Positions 61,801-64,000 of a DNA stretch of 64,000 nt are shown here, piece by piece; the stretch's first letter is position 1, and the number at the start of each line of letters is the position of its first letter. The notes below the pieces were generated by a model. That model was not told where the DNA came from, made no database searches, and saw only the letters and a program-made list of their open reading frames with translations. Position numbers and translations under genes: made by a program. The DNA is from Trichobilharzia regenti (lineage: Eukaryota; Platyhelminthes; Trematoda; Strigeidida; Schistosomatidae). The stretch spans positions 135,671,632 through 135,735,631 of the forward strand of contig OX235270.1 of assembly GCA_944472135.2 (NCBI GenBank), written 5' to 3'.

Positions 61801-63392
61801 TCGAAGATATCTGGAGATTAACAATGACGTCATTTCGGTTGATGATGACTGGTAGTGAATCCAGGATATGCATTTTACCCAATTAGGCATTTGAAAAGAT
61901 GACTGCAGGGTGCTAGTCTCAGTGGGAACACCACCTCTCACTTAGGAGGCAGGCGCACCGTGTTGACGAATCCTGAATAGGATGCTCTGTTTTCTGAAAT
62001 CACCTTCATCTGGCTTCACTATTAATAGATGAAACTATTTGAAGAATTTCTAAAGATTAGACTGTTTCATCATATCTTAAGCACTACCGCGGGTGTGAAC
62101 TCGAAACAATAACAGCTGACCTTAGAACCCAGAAGATCAACCCATTTATAGATATGTTTTGACCTAAGGTTTGGGACTAAATCATGTCATGATTAAATAG
62201 GTTTTATAGCCTGCCTAAAACCATATACAATAGACTAAATGAGATGAGTAGTTGTATACCACTTATATCAACCAGTTCAAGTTGTCTGAACATATTCGGC
62301 TCTTTGATCTGAGTTAAACGTGATACACCACTTGATTAGTGGGGCCTCAAACGAGTGAAACGGTCGTCCGTTGTTTAGATCATCCCAGTCTGGTTAGTAA
62401 ACACTACTGGCTGGTGTGAGTGATGTACAGCTACTCATCTACTCCAATCAGTAGTATGTAGATTGATGCAAATTTCCTTGTTTTCTTAATTACCATAGAT
62501 GGTATCAGGCAGATGACATCCTGTGATCTGAATAATTTGGTTTTCAAAGGAAAGTGTACTGATGTTCCACCTGCGAACTGATTTCCAAATTGTGAAGGTG
62601 ACTTAGGTTTTACAGCTTCTGAATTAAAATCAGCTTTCCAAAATGTAAACTGACTGAATGTCTTAGTAACATTTTTTTATTCCTGTGAAATCCAAGCGAG
62701 ATATAGGGCTTCAAACTTTAATCCGTGGGGTTTCAGTAGCAGTGGTTTTATTCGTTTTTTTACAGGGTGGGGTCGTCAGCCTTAGGCCCAACCTTTCCTC
62801 TTTACCGTGCTTAATACCAGCTAAATGAGGCAGAGGAAAGTGTCAGCGGGTGGGGTGCGGAGAACCCCGGTTACGCGCATGGTGTGCAAGCATTCTATCT
62901 ATGAATCAGCGATGCACCTCAGCAACATTCAGCATTTTTCAAATCGGTCTACCGGGTGGTGATACACTGGGAAATTGTAATATAGATTGCAGTAGCCTTC
63001 GAACCAGTGGCCTCCTAATTAATAGTCTGGCCCCCTACCAGTTAAGCTAAGAGTCTCGACTCCCAGCGAAATCATCATTACACTGCAATCACCGCTGGTT
63101 TGAATACTGCTACTACTTAGATTTTCATTTCACTTTGAGTCATCACCCAATATATCATTAATAGTCCCGTACGATCCACCGACCAATTTTCAAATTTCTT
63201 AAAAATCCTTGATTCACCTAATTACAATCAATGCGTATTTTTACCTCAAACTATCAACACAAAGAGAAACGTTTGTCATCAACTTACTCAAATAGTTGTT
63301 CACAGCATAACATCGAATGAAAAAGAAAATATTGAATGCAACCGAGACACCAACAAGTCCAATGATCAGTTGTATTAAGTTGGGTGAGATAT
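52554..63392 (-). CDS. Single-pass receptor, Roundabout (Robo)-like: transmembrane helix and cytoplasmic tail (gene span, partial)
   Basis: Four minus-strand exons join with matching phases: 63392-63288, 57163-56668, 55096-54662 and 52898-52554 (stop TAG). They encode one hydrophobic helix followed by a Ser/Thr/Asn-rich tail of about 425 residues. The tail holds tyrosine motifs FIYDEV, NSVYTTL and NVEYSTL. The segment LVDPSGQIYVPYAQI resembles the CC1 motif of Robo receptors (family form NPSGQ..PYA). No CC2/CC3 proline motifs were seen. Nephrin- or Kirrel-type receptors remain possible. The ectodomain should lie right of the window. The 57163-56668 exon is one base short for its frame. Confidence 0.6.
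52978..53090 (+). mobile_element. Solo PLE terminal repeat remnant
   Basis: ATAAATTGTGCTCGAAACAT, CATCATTAAATATTACTGCA and ATAACATTGTGTGATTTTAC match the terminal repeat of the intact PLE (34620-34715) with several changes. CGTC has become CATC. The fragment lies just upstream of the last receptor exon. Confidence 0.65.
53500..53860 (-). mobile_element. RTE-like LINE 3' end, decayed
   Basis: On the minus strand a frame reads SRLCEEEIMDYEES, compare RRSCEEEMKACGQT in the RTE copy. It then ends AAGCCATATGTTTCGCTAGG, AACGCAAGGGAACAA, the RTE/SINE-type tail. It lies in the last intron of the receptor gene. Confidence 0.5.
54662..55096 (-). CDS. Receptor tail exon 2, with Robo CC1-like and ITIM-like motifs
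   Basis: 435 nt, phase 0 at both ends, acceptor TTTCACAG, donor AAA/GTGTAT. It encodes KQNDNSVGTVFNGSHW, LVDPSGQIYVPYAQITPKP (55004-55045) and NVEYSTLRKS (54953-54970). The rest is rich in Asn, Ser, Thr and Ile. VEYSTL fits the ITIM pattern (I/V/L/S)xYxx(L/V/I). Confidence 0.72.
55685..55850 (-). mobile_element. Sm-alpha-like SINE, strongly decayed
   Basis: Minus-strand order: GGCTGCATCACAAGATAC, GGTTCCAGGTTCGA, a lost hammerhead core, GATGAAACAGTTACC, TGGTTTTCAAAGACTCTC. It follows the family layout but each part has changes. Confidence 0.5.
56060..56560 (-). mobile_element. One or two decayed SINE remnants
   Basis: At 56060-56260 the order AAGTGCTTCTGAAGAGTACC, GAAGTGGATGAAAACAAA loosely follows Sm-alpha. 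At 56340-56540 a B-box-like GGATTCGATTTCTGG on the minus strand precedes a hammerhead-like GAAGAGTCCCACGAGGG. Both are too decayed for a firm family call. Confidence 0.35.
56668..57163 (-). pseudogene. Receptor tail exon 1, with a one-base frame break
   Basis: After a TTTAAAG acceptor the frame reads NLYIGHPRNNCLDQL, then RKSKPTKQKTRLNYL and QQYASHDVLPMM. Near 56880-56915 the coding character moves to another frame: SIPPSPVIYPSSQTQY, PYTQNQYYPKNPFHTP, then LEFIYDEVHNSVYTTL, and ends QNT at an ACG/GTAAAAC donor. The exon is one base short of the length its phases require. This may be a real inactivating deletion, an assembly error or a polymorphism. Both sides otherwise look under selection for protein. 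Confidence 0.65.
57870..58240 (+). mobile_element. PLE nuclease-region fragment
   Basis: Frames in order: GYPENFVVYH, FIPKKAIFIKLPLKRDQIMQ, LIAQRLRSGIKSAFYTESLS, and then CIYKFTCSCDDIYRATANRM. The last has lost Tyr-Ile-Gly (reads YRA), so the nuclease active site is damaged. Stops interrupt it. It lies in the intron between the transmembrane exon and the first tail exon. Confidence 0.75.
58575..58650 (-). mobile_element. Sm-alpha-like SINE 3' fragment
   Basis: On the minus strand: CCCAAACCAGGATGAAACAG, CTGTCAATACACTTGGC and TGGTTTTCAATGGTTCTCTA. Only the right half of the hammerhead and the tail remain. Confidence 0.6.
58805..58945 (+). mobile_element. Sm-alpha-like SINE with hammerhead stem II deleted
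   Basis: Head GATCTTGCCTTGTAACTGG, B box TCCTGGGTTCCTTCC, then GAGTACTGCCGATGAAACAG, CTGTCCAGTACTCCCTGG. The CUGAUGA-like box runs directly into GAAAC, so stem II has been removed by a precise-looking internal deletion. Confidence 0.68.
58950..59590. other. Intron stretch without a supported gene
   Basis: AT-rich sequence inside the receptor gene's first intron after the transmembrane exon. Nothing recognised. Confidence 0.35.
59595..59810 (+). mobile_element. tRNA-headed SINE, tail type 1, with a head deletion
   Basis: GCATCGGCGGCATAGAGGTT is followed directly by CTAGCCGGGATTCGATCC. The usual stretch between A and B boxes (the GACCATGCACATGGTC hairpin) is gone. Body and tail are good: GCACTCCTTTACCTTGC, GAAGCCCTATGTTCCACTGG, GAACGTGAAGGG. 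Confidence 0.78.
59811..61355. other. Intron stretch, mostly unassigned
   Basis: AT-rich sequence in the receptor gene. An 83-codon frame at 60965-61216 has no recognised match. It precedes a PLE scrap and could be more of the same decayed element. Confidence 0.3.
61356..61550 (+). mobile_element. PLE C-terminal scrap
   Basis: RLLEHFPTWLGKGAG matches the RI.EHLPSWFGKGQ run after the GIY-YIG core, and a frame with CVQEKFIQSLPS-like residues matches the protein's C-terminus. Confidence 0.5.
61551..62670. other. Intron stretch with decayed SINE-like patches
   Basis: Patches near 61840-61950 (GAATCCAGGATATGCA, CAGGGTGCTAGTCTC) loosely resemble the second hammerhead SINE type on the minus strand. 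Nothing else was recognised. Confidence 0.3.
62675..62915 (-). mobile_element. tRNA-headed SINE, tail type 1
   Basis: Minus-strand copy with head remnant CATGCGCGTAACCGGGGTTC, body GGTAAAGAGGAAAGGTTGGG, and tail TTTGAAGCCCTATATCTCGC. The tail is more diverged than in the other copies. Confidence 0.7.
62925..63065 (-). mobile_element. tRNA-like SINE head
   Basis: On the minus strand: GACTCTTAGCTTAACTGGTA (A box), then CCACTGGTTCGAAGGCTAC (B box). The spacing and flanks do not make a convincing tRNA gene, and the body continues past the acceptor. It abuts the SINE at 62675-62915. Confidence 0.45.
63288..63392 (-). CDS. Receptor exon with the transmembrane helix
   Basis: The 105 nt exon has a TTGCAG acceptor and a TTGA/GTAAGT donor. 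It encodes ISPNLIQLIIGLVGVSVAFN, IFFFIRCYAVNNYL. The central 22 or so residues are hydrophobic, followed by Arg, as expected for a type I membrane protein's stop-transfer. It leaves in phase 1, which joins the next exon at a Lys codon. Confidence 0.75.
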
Positions 63393-64000
63393 CTGCAATA
63401 ACGAAAAAAGACAAAAAACCGAATGGAATATTTAGATGATAGATTTACGAAGCTTTTACTTCTTCCAAGGTAATGTGCCACGCAACTATTTTCTTTATTC
63501 TACTTTTGTACTATACAAAATTATTGCTTAAAGATTAGAGGTTCAATTACACACATTAGATGGATAGGTACGTTTGCATAAGAGCGTCAGATAAGATTTA
63601 AATGTCAGATAATGGTTTATCAGAAATGTAATTATTCAGATGATTTGGATATGTCCTACTCAGGCCACACCATCGCCTTTCTAAACGAGCAATGTTGACT
63701 AAAGTAGGACTGGATTGGAAAGGAATCAGGAGTCCTTAGACAAAACCATCGACCCATGAAATGACTGACGGTTAATTTGACCACCCGGAGGGATGTATAG
63801 GCTGTGTGGCTAGAGTCACCAGGATGTCTAAAGTGAATGGTTTGGGAATACTTCTGAAAAGACTCCAAACTGTTCTCAGTACCCAAAGTATGCATTCATT
63901 TTGTGTACTAGATTCTAAAGGTCTTCCAACCTAGATCAGATAACCTCTTTCACTCCCTCCCTCTCACTTCCTTACATTTTCTTCCACCGCAGTTTCGTCA
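63393..64000. other. Intron upstream of the transmembrane exon
   Basis: No ectodomain exon (fibronectin III or Ig) could be supported on the minus strand before the window ends. Confidence 0.4.

Noticed and set aside
62985..63060. A genuine tRNA gene
   Set aside because: A and B boxes are present, but a full cloverleaf could not be drawn and the sequence lies against another SINE. The other tRNA-like sites (20463, 26512, 15915) are likewise SINE heads.
1..64000. CRISPR arrays, bacterial operons, riboswitches or rho-independent terminators
   Set aside because: No regularly spaced repeats or bacterial gene organisation. Spliced exons and retroelements show this is animal nuclear DNA.

Overview
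The window looks like nuclear DNA of a parasitic flatworm, most likely a schistosome or close trematode relative. It is AT-rich, has long introns, and is packed with Penelope-like retroelements (PLEs), RTE-type LINE copies and tRNA-headed SINEs. One SINE group carries hammerhead-ribozyme remnants of the Sm-alpha type known from schistosomes. The species cannot be fixed from the sequence alone.

Two host genes are supported, both on the minus strand. (1) Positions 452-38428 hold the first seven exons of a hemicentin-like extracellular matrix gene: a signal peptide, a VWA domain with a DSTGS metal site, the hemicentin linker region, and the start of the first Ig domain. The exons join in frame at every junction (1617 nt, 539 codons) and the gene continues past the left edge. 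Intron 1 is 20.8 kb, begins with a GC donor, and is filled with retroelements. (2) Positions 52554-63392 hold the transmembrane helix and cytoplasmic tail of a single-pass receptor. It resembles Roundabout (Robo) at one tail motif and has two ITIM-like tyrosine motifs. One tail exon is one base short of its expected frame. The ectodomain lies beyond the right edge.

Retroelements by region: 0-8 kb, SINEs and a head-to-head pair of PLE 3' ends in introns 4-6 of gene 1. 8.5-13.2 kb (intron 3), a decayed PLE and a LINE 3' end. 14.5-27.4 kb, SINEs, AT microsatellites, an inverted repeat and an RTE fragment. 28.0-29.5 kb, a fold-back PLE with about 220 bp inverted arms. 31.7-33.1 kb, a PLE with an internal inversion like twin-primed LINE insertions. 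33.7-37.6 kb, an inverted PLE 3' pair interrupted by a full-length PLE. That inserted copy has an 837-codon intact RT plus GIY-YIG ORF and apparently identical 147 bp terminal repeats. 38.4-52.5 kb (between the genes), a decayed PLE with a broken catalytic motif, a second decayed PLE, a hammerhead SINE pair and a 2.7 kb RTE copy. 52.5-64 kb, PLE and SINE scraps within and around gene 2.

The elements illuminate each other. SINEs share a tRNA-like head but have different tails, one of which matches the 3' end of the RTE copy. Several PLE copies carry hammerhead-like motifs in their terminal repeats. The mirror arm of one PLE pair preserves the pre-insertion site of the intact copy.
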